NCBI GenBank assembly: GCA_902561465.1
Contig: CACEPH010000007.1
Location: forward strand, 1-33,705
Direction of reading: 5' to 3'
Source: an uncultured Pelagibacteraceae bacterium
GTDB lineage: Bacteria > Pseudomonadota > Alphaproteobacteria > Pelagibacterales > Pelagibacteraceae
Length of the DNA: 33,705 nt
Part shown: positions 15,256 to 23,834 of the stretch, in pieces
Layout: each line of letters opens with the position of its first letter
Numbering within the stretch: position 1 is the first letter of the stretch
Made by a program: the position numbers and the translations under genes
Notes under the pieces: generated by a model
What the model was told of the DNA's origin: nothing
Database searches by the model: none
Seen by the model: only the letters and a program-made list of their open reading frames with translations

Positions 15256-16365
15256 TTAAAAGTACAATTTTAAAAAATTCTTTATTTGATTTGCCTTCAT
15301 CGAGATTTTTTTTGGATCAGTAGTTTTTCCTATTTTTTTCAATAGAATTAAGTTGATTTTTTCATCTACATTTTTTTTATCCTTTTTCATAAAATAAAGA
15401 ATTTTATTAATCTCATTTTTTTTAAAGATTTTTTTAATATTCATGACTAAATTAAGTTTTAAATAATGTTTTTTTATTAAAAGCAGGTCTCTTTGTGATA
15501 GCAACTTTTTTTTATTAGATAAATCACTAGCAATTATCATTCCAAGAAGCACTGCTTCGCCATGATTTAATTTCTTTGAAAAATTTTTTGCACCCTCAAA
15601 ACCGTGTGCGAATGTATGACCAAAATTTAATATCATTCTTAAATTTTTTTCTTTCTCATCTTGTTGAATGATTTTACTTTTAATTTTACAACTTTTTTTA
15701 ATTGCATTTATTAAAACATTATTATTTTTTTTATTTATTATTTTTTTTCCATTCTTTGAAAGCCAAAAGAAAAACTTTTTATCTAGGATTAATGAATGTT
15801 TTAATATTTCACCATAACCAGCAACCATTTCTCTTTCAGGCAAACTCTTAAGAATTGATACATCGCTCAAAACAAAATCAGGTTGATAATAAGTTCCTAT
15901 AAGATTTTTTCCTTGATTTGTATTAATTCCTGTTTTTCCGCCTATGGAAGCATCAACTTGAGCTAATAGTGTTGTTGGAATATTAACAAATTTTAATCCT
16001 CTTTTAGTTAAATTTGAAATAAACGCAGACAAATCTCCAATAACTCCACCACCGAATGCAATTACACAATCTGATCTGTTGAAATTATCTTTTAAAAGTT
16101 TTTCAATAATTTTATTTGCAACGCCAATACTTTTAGTTTTTTCATTTGATTGTAATTTAAAAATTTTTACATCATATTTTTTTAACGATATAATTAATTT
16201 TTTTAGTAATTTTTTTTTTAATTTAATATCACTTATAATACATACCTTTTTTACACTAGGCAGATTTTTTTTTATAAGTACACTAATTTTTTCCAAAATA
16301 TTATTTCCAAAATAAATTGGGTATGACTTGGTTTTCGTTTGAATAATTAATTTATTGTTTTTCAT
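15256..16365 (-). CDS. aroB: 3-dehydroquinate synthase
   Basis: A 369-residue NAD+- and metal-dependent enzyme that converts DAHP to 3-dehydroquinate, the second step of the shikimate pathway. Visible signatures are IAFGGGVIGDLSAF (nucleotide binding), NIPTTLLAQVDASIGGKTGIN (substrate and metal loop) and MVAGYGEILKHSL. The metal-binding segments NFGHTFAHGFE and LNHGEAVLLGM are also present. Length is typical. The protein is strikingly Lys/Ile/Asn-rich in its variable parts. Its start overlaps the 3' end of aroK by 14 bp, so the two are translated as a coupled aroK-aroB unit. Confidence 0.95.
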   Translation of the reverse strand: MKNNKLIIQTKTKSYPIYFGNNILEKISVLIKKNLPSVKKVCIISDIKLKKKLLKKLIISLKKYDVKIFKLQSNEKTKSIGVANKIIEKLLKDNFNRSDCVIAFGGGVIGDLSAFISNLTKRGLKFVNIPTTLLAQVDASIGGKTGINTNQGKNLIGTYYQPDFVLSDVSILKSLPEREMVAGYGEILKHSLILDKKFFFWLSKNGKKIINKKNNNVLINAIKKSCKIKSKIIQQDEKEKNLRMILNFGHTFAHGFEGAKNFSKKLNHGEAVLLGMIIASDLSNKKKLLSQRDLLLIKKHYLKLNLVMNIKKIFKKNEINKILYFMKKDKKNVDEKINLILLKKIGKTTDPKKISMKANQIKNFLKLYF

Positions 16366-16861
16366 ATATAGATATAATTTTTTTAGAAATAATTTCTTTA
16401 TTCAAATTATTACAATTAATTCTATGCTGGGCTAGCCTATAAATTTTCTTTCTTTCAGTGTATAATTTCTTTATTTTTGATAGAGCATCTTCACCATCTA
16501 GTAAAGGTCTTTTATTATTCCATTCTACCCTCTTTGATAAAGTTTTCAAATCTATATCTAGCCATACTGAAATAGACTCTTGTAAAATTTTTTGCCTCAC
16601 AATTTTATTTAAAAATGCTCCACCACCTAAAGCTATAATACATTTATTTTTTTTTAATGATTCCAAGACTTCTTTTTCTTCTTGTTTTCTAAAAAAATTT
16701 TCACCCTTTTTTTTAAAAATTTCAGATATTTTCATGGAAAATTTTTTTTCTATATTTAGGTCTGTATCTATAAATTTTAAATCTGTCCTTTTAGATACAA
16801 TTTTGGCCAATGTAGATTTACCCACACCCATCATTCCCAATAAAATTAGGTTTTTTTTCAC
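16352..16861 (-). CDS. aroK: Shikimate kinase
   Basis: A 169-residue P-loop kinase that phosphorylates shikimate at the 3-hydroxyl. The P-loop is LLGMMGVGKSTLAK (about 7-20). The substrate-binding Asp is in FIDTDLNIEKKF, the GGG motif is IALGGGAFL, and the lid Arg sits in WNNKRPLLDG. Length is typical. It lies upstream of and overlaps aroB, the usual alphaproteobacterial pairing. It diverges from the small membrane-protein gene at 16936. Confidence 0.95.
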   Translation of the reverse strand: MKKNLILLGMMGVGKSTLAKIVSKRTDLKFIDTDLNIEKKFSMKISEIFKKKGENFFRKQEEKEVLESLKKNKCIIALGGGAFLNKIVRQKILQESISVWLDIDLKTLSKRVEWNNKRPLLDGEDALSKIKKLYTERKKIYRLAQHRINCNNLNKEIISKKIISIYEKQ

Positions 16862-16898
16862 TGTTACCAGAAATTTTAAATTTGATTTTTCACAATTA

Positions 16899-16926
16899 TG
16901 TCTTATTTTTCGAGTTTAAATATAAT
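16899..16926 (+). promoter_or_regulatory. Possible promoter for the 61-aa membrane protein gene
   Basis: TGTCTT, a 16-bp spacer, then a perfect TATAAT (16921-16926), with the ATG only 9 bp after the -10 box. The transcript would start almost at the start codon. The -35 match is poor. Confidence 0.3.
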
Positions 16927-16935
16927 TTATAGATT

Positions 16936-17121
16936 ATGCAACTTAGATTACAGCCAAGAAAAAATAGAAATTTTATTAGCAGAGGTTTAATTTTAAAAAC
17001 AACTTTAGTTGTTCTATTTTTCTTTTTAGGAATATTTTTGCTTGATAAAATAGATTTTCCAACGCCAACAAAACTTATCAAGCAAGAAATTAGCAATGAT
17101 AAGCTTACTACACTTAAATAA
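16936..17121 (+). CDS. Small single-span membrane protein, unknown
   Basis: A 61-residue ORF with a basic N terminus (RLQPRKNRNF), one strongly hydrophobic helix (about 18-40, LKTTLVVLFFFLGIFLL) and a polar tail IDFPTPTKLIKQEISNDK. The basic N-terminal side predicts that the N terminus is inside. I do not know the family. The minus-strand ORFs over the same bases have no better claim. A TATAAT lies just upstream, and its last 26 bp overlap the start of the 579-residue exported-protein gene, which suggests translational coupling. It is probably real, with a role tied to its downstream partner or to the envelope. Confidence 0.6.
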   Translation: MQLRLQPRKNRNFISRGLILKTTLVVLFFFLGIFLLDKIDFPTPTKLIKQEISNDKLTTLK

Positions 17122-18835
17122 ATTATCGCTTTTTGTAATTATTTTAATAATTTTTTCTTTCAGCCCAATCTTTGCTGAGGATGAGCCCGCAGATATTTGG
17201 AAGAAGAAAGAAGATGAAAAAAAGGAAGTAAACAAAAGTGATGATGAAAAAGATATTACAATTGAAAGCCCTATAATTTCAGACGACATAAGTAAAATAA
17301 TTATAAAAATAGATGAGGATAAAATTGTAGAAGATGGTCAATCAGTAATTGGAATATTTGATCCTGAAGAAAATAATTTTAGTTTAAACATGTGGTCAGG
17401 AACTGATGGTGAAGATATAAAAAAAATTTTAAAAAGGATAGATAAACTAAAACTTTCAAAACTTTCTGAAGATTTGCTTTTTCAAATATTATTTACCAAT
17501 TCCTATTCTCCGAAAAAAAATCTAAATTCAGAAGATTTTCTAAAAATAAAAATTAACTGGCTAATTAAAAAAAAAAGAGTTAAAGATTTAGAAACTTTAT
17601 TAAAAAATAATCCGGAAGTTGGGCATAATTCTAAAGCTATAAATTTTTTAATTAATGAATATATATCTGCAGCAAATATTAAATCTGCTTGCGATAATAT
17701 AAGTTTCATAGATTCGCGAGTGCAAAATAATTATTTAGAAAAATTTACAATTTACTGTTTAATAAATACTGATCGAAAAGAAGAAGCCCAACTGATTTAT
17801 GATTTGTTAATGGAAAGAGGTTTTAAAGATAAATTTTTTCAAGATAAAATTAATTTTCTATTAGGTTTTAAGAACACAACAACACAAAAAATTTTAGATG
17901 ATAGTCTCTTAAATTTTTACTTATCTCATGTAACGAGCGATAACTTTGAATACGAACCAAATGATAAAACTGACACTTATATATGGAGATATCTTTCTTC
18001 TGCTAATTTAATCCAGGTAGATAATTTTGATGATGAAAATGTAATATCATCATACGAACAGGCTGCAGCACAAAACTCTTTTGAAAGTGATGAAATTTTT
18101 AAAATTTATCTTAAAATGAATTTTAATTTTAATCAATTATCAAATTCTAAGGAAATTTATAAAAACTTGCCAAATTATAAAGCCAGAGCTTTGATTTATC
18201 AAAGTCTTCTGTTAAGTGATAACGTTGAAAAAAAACTTAATTTTGCTTTTTTACTAAAAGATTTATTTGTCAAAGATAAACTTATAAATGTTTATAATAC
18301 AGAATTATCAGAAATTTTAAAATCTATTGATCCAGATGAAATTCCTGATCAATATGATGAACTAGTCAAAGAAAATATAGATAAAAAACTAACAACCAAA
18401 GTTAAGTTTGATAATGATATTTTACACAGATCTAAAGTAATAAGACATTTTTTGGATGATGGTGAGGAGTTAATCAGAACGGAAAAAGACTTTAAATCAG
18501 TTTATAAAAAAATAAAAAGAAACAAAAAATATTTTATTTCAATTAAAGACATAGTTGTTTTAGAATCTCTTGCTGCCGACGGCATTTCTTTGCCTGTTGA
18601 TTTAGATTATACTTCGCTTTCTGCCAAATTGACCGTACCCAAAAATTTACAAGACCTTGCAGGCCAAAACCAAATGGGTTTAGTGATGCTTAAAATTGTA
18701 GAAATAATAGGAGAAGACAACATTAAGGATTTGGATCCAGAAACCATATATTTTTTAAATAAAATATTAAATGAACTTAATTTAAAAAAAATAAGAAACA
18801 ACATTTTAAGCGAAGCCTTACCAGCTAGGGTTTAA
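17096..18835 (+). CDS. Large exported protein of unknown function
   Basis: A 579-residue protein with a clear signal peptide (hydrophobic KLSLFVIILIIFSFSPIFA, cleavage likely before EDEPADIW). An acidic and Lys-rich low-complexity stretch (about 35-60) follows. Then comes a conserved-looking FSLNMWSGTDGEDIKKIL segment (about 95-115). The rest (about 120-550) is predominantly helical with repeated hydrophobic/charged pairs, resembling tetratricopeptide-type solenoids without clear TPR consensus. No catalytic motif is visible. It starts inside the 61-residue membrane-protein gene and precedes def by 62 bp. I do not recognise the family; a periplasmic scaffold is the most that can be inferred. 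Confidence 0.75.
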   Translation: MISLLHLNKLSLFVIILIIFSFSPIFAEDEPADIWKKKEDEKKEVNKSDDEKDITIESPIISDDISKIIIKIDEDKIVEDGQSVIGIFDPEENNFSLNMWSGTDGEDIKKILKRIDKLKLSKLSEDLLFQILFTNSYSPKKNLNSEDFLKIKINWLIKKKRVKDLETLLKNNPEVGHNSKAINFLINEYISAANIKSACDNISFIDSRVQNNYLEKFTIYCLINTDRKEEAQLIYDLLMERGFKDKFFQDKINFLLGFKNTTTQKILDDSLLNFYLSHVTSDNFEYEPNDKTDTYIWRYLSSANLIQVDNFDDENVISSYEQAAAQNSFESDEIFKIYLKMNFNFNQLSNSKEIYKNLPNYKARALIYQSLLLSDNVEKKLNFAFLLKDLFVKDKLINVYNTELSEILKSIDPDEIPDQYDELVKENIDKKLTTKVKFDNDILHRSKVIRHFLDDGEELIRTEKDFKSVYKKIKRNKKYFISIKDIVVLESLAADGISLPVDLDYTSLSAKLTVPKNLQDLAGQNQMGLVMLKIVEIIGEDNIKDLDPETIYFLNKILNELNLKKIRNNILSEALPARV

Positions 18836-18897
18836 ATTCCTTTTTACAAAAACACAATTACTTGACTATAATAATCTTATAATTTATTCATGCTTAT

Positions 18898-19422
18898 ATG
18901 GCTTTAAGAGAAATATTAACCGAACCAAATAGAATTTTGAGGCAAAAATCATTGCCTGTAGAAAAAGTAGATGAAGATTTACGTAAACTCATAGACGACA
19001 TGTTAGAAACAATGTATGCCGCCCCTGGCATTGGTTTGGCCGCTATACAAGTGGGAGTTCCCAAAAGAGTTATAGTTCTTGATATAGCCCAAAAAGAAGG
19101 TAAAAAAAATCCGATGTGCTTTGTGAATCCTGAGATAATTGACAAATCAAAAAATAATTCAACTTATGAAGAAGGTTGTTTATCCGTACCCGGCCAATTC
19201 GCGGAGATAGATAGGCCAGATCAATGTTACGTAAAATATTTGGATTATAATGGAGAACCAAAAGAAATTAAAGCTACCGGAATGTTAGCAACTTGCATTC
19301 AGCACGAAATGGATCATTTAGAAGGTATTTTATTTATTGACTATTTATCAAAATTAAAAAAAACAATGATTATAAAAAAGCTTTCAAAACAAAAGAAAGC
19401 AATAGAAAGAATTGTAGTTTAA
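18898..19422 (+). CDS. def: Peptide deformylase
   Basis: A 174-residue metalloenzyme that removes the formyl group from the initiator Met of new proteins. All three family motifs are intact: GIGLAAIQ (44-51), EGCLSVP with metal ligand Cys94, and QHEMDH with ligands His136 and His140 and the general base Glu137. Length is typical. Two TATAAT hexamers (18867-18872 and 18878-18883) lie upstream, so a local promoter with a very short leader is possible. fmt follows after 16 bp, the standard def-fmt pairing that couples removal and addition of the formyl group. Confidence 0.97.
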   Translation: MALREILTEPNRILRQKSLPVEKVDEDLRKLIDDMLETMYAAPGIGLAAIQVGVPKRVIVLDIAQKEGKKNPMCFVNPEIIDKSKNNSTYEEGCLSVPGQFAEIDRPDQCYVKYLDYNGEPKEIKATGMLATCIQHEMDHLEGILFIDYLSKLKKTMIIKKLSKQKKAIERIVV

Positions 19423-19438
19423 TTTCACTAATAAATTA

Positions 19439-20359
19439 ATGTCACTCAACATAGCCTTTATGGGAACTCCAGAGTTTTCCGTTCCCACATTAGACGCATT
19501 GATAAAAAATAAATTTAATATTGTAAAAGTTTATACTCAACCACCTAAAAAATCTAAAAGAGGGCAAAAAATTAATCCATCACCAGTAGAGGAATATTGT
19601 AAGACAAATAAAATAAGTTTTAAAAATCCTTTAACTTTAAATTCTATTGAAGAATTTGAAAGTTTTAGAGATTTAAATATTAATTTAGCAGTAGTGGTTG
19701 CATACGGACAAATAATTCCAACAAATTATTTAAAAATAGCAAAATTTGGATTTATAAATGTCCATGCTTCTTTGTTACCTAGATGGAGAGGTGCCGCTCC
19801 AATTCAAAGAGCAATAATGAACGAAGATAAAAAAATAGGAATTAGCATTATGAAGATTGAAGAGAAATTAGATAGCGGACCTGTTTTAACTACAAAAGAA
19901 TTTGAATTGGATCAAAATGCAACTCATGGTGACATTGAAAAAAAAATTTCTATAGAGGGTGCTAATTTATTAGTTCAGAATTTAAAAAGTATTGAAGCAG
20001 GAGAAGCAAAATTTACAAATCAAGATCATTCCCAAGCCACCTATGCAAAAAAAATAGATAAGCAAGAAACAAAAATTCACTGGAAAATAGATGCTAAAAA
20101 GGTACTGGCGCATATACATGGTTTAAGTCCAAGTCCAGGAGCGTGGTTTGAATTTGAAGGTGAGAGATTTAAAATTTTAAGAGCTAAAATATCTTCAGAA
20201 AATGGAAAACCGGGCTATGTTCTTGATGAAAATTTAACTATAGGATGTGGATCAAATTCCATTCAAATTTTAGAACTCCAACGCCAAGGAAAAAATAAAC
20301 AAACTACCAAAGAATTTTTGTTAGGAAAGAAAATTAGCAAAGGATCAATTATAATTTAA
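19439..20359 (+). CDS. fmt: Methionyl-tRNA formyltransferase
   Basis: A 306-residue enzyme that formylates Met-tRNA(fMet) with 10-formyl-tetrahydrofolate. The N-terminal Rossmann-type start IAFMGTPEFSVPTLDAL is followed by the basic loop YTQPPKKSKRGQK. The catalytic domain carries NVHASLLPRWRGAAPIQRAI and the ISIMKIEEKLDSGPVL block. The C-terminal OB-like domain contains HGLSPSPGAWFEF. Length is typical. It sits between def and truA and overlaps the truA ATG by one base. Confidence 0.97.
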   Translation: MSLNIAFMGTPEFSVPTLDALIKNKFNIVKVYTQPPKKSKRGQKINPSPVEEYCKTNKISFKNPLTLNSIEEFESFRDLNINLAVVVAYGQIIPTNYLKIAKFGFINVHASLLPRWRGAAPIQRAIMNEDKKIGISIMKIEEKLDSGPVLTTKEFELDQNATHGDIEKKISIEGANLLVQNLKSIEAGEAKFTNQDHSQATYAKKIDKQETKIHWKIDAKKVLAHIHGLSPSPGAWFEFEGERFKILRAKISSENGKPGYVLDENLTIGCGSNSIQILELQRQGKNKQTTKEFLLGKKISKGSIII

Positions 20360-21096
20360 TGCAAAGATATAAGATTAAAATAGAATATGAAGGTACGCCA
20401 TTTGTTGGATGGCAATTTCAAAAAAATGGTCAGTCAATACAAGAAGTTTTACAAAAAGCAATATTTAGATTTTCAAATGAAAATGTGACAGTTATAGGCG
20501 CTGGCAGAACAGATTCCGGAGTGCATGCTTTAGGACAAGTAGCTCACTTTGATTTAAAAAAAAAAATAAGGAAAACAAAAATTTTGCCAGCTATTAATCA
20601 AAATATTGGAAATAAACCGATTACTATTTTAAAAGTTAATAGAGTAAATAAAAAATTTCATGCAAGACATGATGCAAAAAGAAGGACATATCAATATTTT
20701 ATTGTTAATAGACAGTCGCCTTTGGCGCTCCAAAAAAATAAGGCTTGGCATATACGAAAAAAATTAGATTTATTATCCATGAAAAAAGGGGCTAAGTTGT
20801 TATTAGGAACCCACGATTTTTCAACTTTCAGATCTTCATCATGTGGAGCAAAAACACCAATAAAAACTATGGAAAAAATATTAATAAAAAAAAGTAAAGA
20901 CAAAATTACTCTACAATTTACTTCTAGGTCTTTTTTACAACAACAGGTTAGATCAATGGTTGGATGTTTAAAATATTTAGGAGAATCAAAATGGGATTTA
21001 AAAGACTTTATAAAATCATTTAAATCAAAAAATCGAATTAAATGCGCTCCTCCCGCGCCTGCTTGCGGTCTGTACTTAACAAATATTGAATATTAG
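20359..21096 (+). CDS. truA: tRNA pseudouridine synthase A
   Basis: A 245-residue enzyme that makes pseudouridine at positions 38-40 of the tRNA anticodon stem-loop. The catalytic Asp lies in GAGRTDSGVHALGQVAHF. Other TruA landmarks are YEGTPFVGWQFQ at the N terminus, FHARHDAKRRTYQYFI, LLGTHDFSTFRSS, and FLQQQVRSMVGCL near the C terminus. Length is typical. It is the last gene of the def-fmt-truA run, and its final 4 bp overlap the 3' end of the convergent deacetylase-family gene. Confidence 0.97.
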   Translation: MQRYKIKIEYEGTPFVGWQFQKNGQSIQEVLQKAIFRFSNENVTVIGAGRTDSGVHALGQVAHFDLKKKIRKTKILPAINQNIGNKPITILKVNRVNKKFHARHDAKRRTYQYFIVNRQSPLALQKNKAWHIRKKLDLLSMKKGAKLLLGTHDFSTFRSSSCGAKTPIKTMEKILIKKSKDKITLQFTSRSFLQQQVRSMVGCLKYLGESKWDLKDFIKSFKSKNRIKCAPPAPACGLYLTNIEY

Positions 21097-22019
21097 TTTT
21101 CCAATAAAGATTTAACGTGGTAATCAACACTTTCTTTAAGAGCATTTAAATCATAACCACCTTCTAAAATAGATACAACTTTTCCACCACAAAGCTTTTT
21201 GGCTAGCGTTAATATTCTGTTAGTTAGTGTGTAATAATCTTTAGATTCCAAATTAATTTGTGCTAGAGGATCATCTTTATGAGCATCGAATCCAGCAGAT
21301 AGTAGAATAAATTCAGGTTTAAATGCTTTAAGTTTTTTAAAAATACTGTCATAAGCATTTAAAAATTCATGTGGCAGTGTACCAGCGCTTAGAGGAACAT
21401 TTAACACATTATTCTTATTACCTTTTTCATTAGCCGCTCCAGAGCCAGGATAATAGGGATATTGATGAGAAGAAATGTATAGAACTTTTTCGTTATCATA
21501 AAATATATCTTGTGTCCCATTACCATGATGAACATCAAAATCAATAATTGCAACTTTGTTCAATTTGTACTTTTCCAATAAATAGTAGGCACCTACCGCT
21601 ACATTATTGTATACACAAAATCCCATAGCTTTTTGTTTTTCTGCGTGATGTCCGGGAGGTCTTACAGCACAAAAAGCATTATTAAAATCTTTTTTCATTA
21701 CACCATCAATGGCAGTTAAAATTGAACCTACAGCATCTTTCGTGGCATCTTTGCTGCCAGGCGACACAATAGTATCTCCGTCTAAAAAATTTAAACCTTG
21801 TTTAGGAAAGGATTCAGTTACATTATTTAGATAGTCTTTATCGTGGGCAAATTCTAAATATTTAAGATCAAATTTTGATGGTTTTTTCCAAATTAAATCT
21901 TTTGATTTTACTTTTTTTAAATGATCTATAACGACTGTTACACGATCAGCTCTCTCAGGGTGTCCTTGTCCTGTATTGTGATTTAAATAAGTATCTGTTG
22001 TTAATATTCCTGTTTTCAT
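21093..22019 (-). CDS. Histone deacetylase family hydrolase (AcuC/acetylpolyamine amidohydrolase-like)
   Basis: A 308-residue zinc hydrolase of the arginase/deacetylase fold. Diagnostic motifs are GHPERADR near the N terminus, AVRPPGHHAEK (catalytic His pair) and IIDFDVHHGNGTQDIF (zinc Asp and His). LLSAGFDAHKDDPLA (second zinc Asp) and SILEGGYDL close the set. Bacterial members deacetylate acetyl-lysine in proteins, acetylpolyamines or other acetylated amines; the substrate cannot be read from sequence. It is the last gene of the long rpmH-led run, overlapping the preceding membrane-protein gene by one base. Family is certain, substrate unknown. Confidence 0.92.
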   Translation of the reverse strand: MKTGILTTDTYLNHNTGQGHPERADRVTVVIDHLKKVKSKDLIWKKPSKFDLKYLEFAHDKDYLNNVTESFPKQGLNFLDGDTIVSPGSKDATKDAVGSILTAIDGVMKKDFNNAFCAVRPPGHHAEKQKAMGFCVYNNVAVGAYYLLEKYKLNKVAIIDFDVHHGNGTQDIFYDNEKVLYISSHQYPYYPGSGAANEKGNKNNVLNVPLSAGTLPHEFLNAYDSIFKKLKAFKPEFILLSAGFDAHKDDPLAQINLESKDYYTLTNRILTLAKKLCGGKVVSILEGGYDLNALKESVDYHVKSLLEN

Positions 22020-22687
22020 TAATTGTTTCCATAGATTACTTTAAAATCTTCTTTTTCGGTACAGAAATAATGTAACCAAATAGAAATATAAGTATAAATA
22101 CTAACCACAAACATTGATTGAGATCCTGTCGCTACAGCAAAACCAAATGGAATTCCTATTGCAAAAACATACATTGCATTTGGTGTCCATTTAAAAATAC
22201 CTCTTCTTTCAAAAGGCATATTCCTATACTTGAGATCAAAATGATCAGCGCCTGCAGCACGAAGAAATCCAAAATATTTTTTAACCGAATACATCGTATA
22301 TATCCCAGGAATAAAAATAATAACTGCTAGAGACCAAGCAAACCATCCAGGCGTATATAAAGAACCGTAGTCTACAAAACATAAAACAATTGCCGAAAGT
22401 CTAGATATGATTAAAACAAAAAAAATGATTACATATCCTTTAAACCCGATCGTGCTACTAATTGATTTCCAGCATAATTCTGACCTCCAACATACCCAGA
22501 CATATGCTTGGTGGATCAATGGTATAGTCATAGCAATGATAAACCAACCGAAAGCACCTAAGTTAATAAATGTATTTGTATTGTTTTGAAGACCAGCAAA
22601 TTTAGTACCTATGTAAAACAAAATAAGCGTTCCACCTAAATGCCAAATCTGGTGTTTAAAGAAAAAACTTAATTTGTTATCAACCAT
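22019..22687 (-). CDS. Polytopic membrane protein, PEMT/ICMT-like methyltransferase candidate
   Basis: A 222-residue protein with five to six hydrophobic helices. The last third resembles the phospholipid/isoprenylcysteine methyltransferase superfamily: a central segment with RYRNMPFERRGIFKWTPNAMYV, followed by two helices and the ending HYFCTEKEDFKVIYGNN. The ending mirrors the H-x-x-x-E-[ED]-x-x-L-x-x-x-F/Y-G pattern of that group. The N-terminal half (FFKHQIWHLGGTLILFYIG) is not typical, so the assignment is tentative. It overlaps both dapE and the deacetylase-family gene by one base. If it is a methyltransferase it would act on a lipid or prenylated substrate in the inner membrane. Confidence 0.5.
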   Translation of the reverse strand: MVDNKLSFFFKHQIWHLGGTLILFYIGTKFAGLQNNTNTFINLGAFGWFIIAMTIPLIHQAYVWVCWRSELCWKSISSTIGFKGYVIIFFVLIISRLSAIVLCFVDYGSLYTPGWFAWSLAVIIFIPGIYTMYSVKKYFGFLRAAGADHFDLKYRNMPFERRGIFKWTPNAMYVFAIGIPFGFAVATGSQSMFVVSIYTYISIWLHYFCTEKEDFKVIYGNN

Positions 22688-23826
22688 TACTTAAAATAAT
22701 TTTCTAATATATTCAGATATATATTAGTTAATTTTTTTAAGTCTGACAAAGGAACAGATTCATCAATTTTATGCATGGTTTTTCCAACTAAACCAAATTC
22801 TAAGCAAGGAGCAATTTTTCTAATAAACCTTGCATCAGAAGTACCTCCTGCGGTTGATAATTTAGGTTTAATCCTGGTAATTTTTTTAATGGTATTTTGA
22901 ATCATAAAGGTAGTTTTATTTGGTTTTGTTAAAAAAGCTTCACCAGAAACCTCATATTTTATACTAAATCTACACTTAGCCTTTTTAGTTATTGATTGAA
23001 ATATAGAGTTTAACTTTCTCTTTAATGAAGCAGACGAATGTTTATTATTAAATCTAATATTAAACACAGTGGTAGCCGATCCCGGAATCACATTATCGGC
23101 ATGATTATCTATATTAATTTTTGTTATCTCCAGATTTGATGGTTGAAAATTTTTGGTACCCCTATCTAATTTTATTTCTTTTATTTTTTTTAAAATTTTA
23201 ATTATTGTATTTGTTGGATTGTTTGCTCTATGAGGATAAGCTACGTGGCCTTGAGTACCAATTATTGTTAGTCGTCCTGTTATACTTCCTCTTCTTCCAA
23301 TTTTGATCATTTCACCAAGTTTATTAGGGTTAGTTGGCTCTCCAACTAAACAGAAATTAATTTTTTCTCTTTTCCTTTTTAAGTATTCAACTACTCTTTT
23401 TGTTCCATTAATTGCTATTCCTTCTTCGTCTCCAGTAATTAACAAGCTTATAGAACCATTAAATTTTTTATTTTTTGCTTTGAATTTACTTACTGCAGCC
23501 ACAAAGCAAGCAATCGAAGCTTTCATGTCATTAGCTCCTCGACCAATTAATTTATTATTTTTAATAGCTGGTTTGAAAGGATTAACGCTCCAATCTTTTA
23601 TATTTCCTGGAGGAACAACATCCGTATGCCCAGCATAGCAAAAGTTAGGAGATGATTTTCCTAACTTTGCGTATAGATTTTTAATATTTTTGAAATTTAT
23701 TAATTGACATTTAAAGCCAAGAGATCTTAAGTTTTTTGCTAAAATATTTATTGCACCAGCATCTTTTGGTGTAACGCTGGGACGACGAATCAATTCTTTT
23801 GCTAATTTTAATTCACTGATTGGCAT
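22687..23826 (-). CDS. dapE: Succinyl-diaminopimelate desuccinylase
   Basis: A 379-residue di-zinc peptidase-family (M20) enzyme that hydrolyses N-succinyl-LL-diaminopimelate in lysine and peptidoglycan precursor synthesis. Metal-site motifs are CYAGHTDVVPPGN (His67, catalytic Asp69), GRGANDMKASIA (Asp100) and ITGDEEG (catalytic Glu and ligand around 134-135). The DapE-specific C-terminal STAGGTSDARFI and the last His ligand region (VGKTMHKIDE) are also present. Length is typical. It follows dapD by 8 bp, so two consecutive steps of the succinylase branch are adjacent. Confidence 0.95.
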   Translation of the reverse strand: MPISELKLAKELIRRPSVTPKDAGAINILAKNLRSLGFKCQLINFKNIKNLYAKLGKSSPNFCYAGHTDVVPPGNIKDWSVNPFKPAIKNNKLIGRGANDMKASIACFVAAVSKFKAKNKKFNGSISLLITGDEEGIAINGTKRVVEYLKRKREKINFCLVGEPTNPNKLGEMIKIGRRGSITGRLTIIGTQGHVAYPHRANNPTNTIIKILKKIKEIKLDRGTKNFQPSNLEITKINIDNHADNVIPGSATTVFNIRFNNKHSSASLKRKLNSIFQSITKKAKCRFSIKYEVSGEAFLTKPNKTTFMIQNTIKKITRIKPKLSTAGGTSDARFIRKIAPCLEFGLVGKTMHKIDESVPLSDLKKLTNIYLNILENYFK

Positions 23827-23834
23827 GAGTTTTT

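Noticed and set aside
16458-16919. 153-codon plus-strand ORF opposite aroK
   Set aside because: Antisense to a complete shikimate kinase; Phe/Ser-rich translation typical of the reverse strand of Lys-rich genes.
18862-18883. TTGACT with TATAAT as a def promoter
   Set aside because: The spacer is only about 10 bp, too short for a sigma70-type promoter; the two TATAAT boxes are mentioned under def without calling a promoter.
23303-23638. 111-codon plus-strand ORF opposite dapE
   Set aside because: Fully antisense to dapE motifs; hydrophobic composition is explained by reading AT-rich coding DNA backwards.
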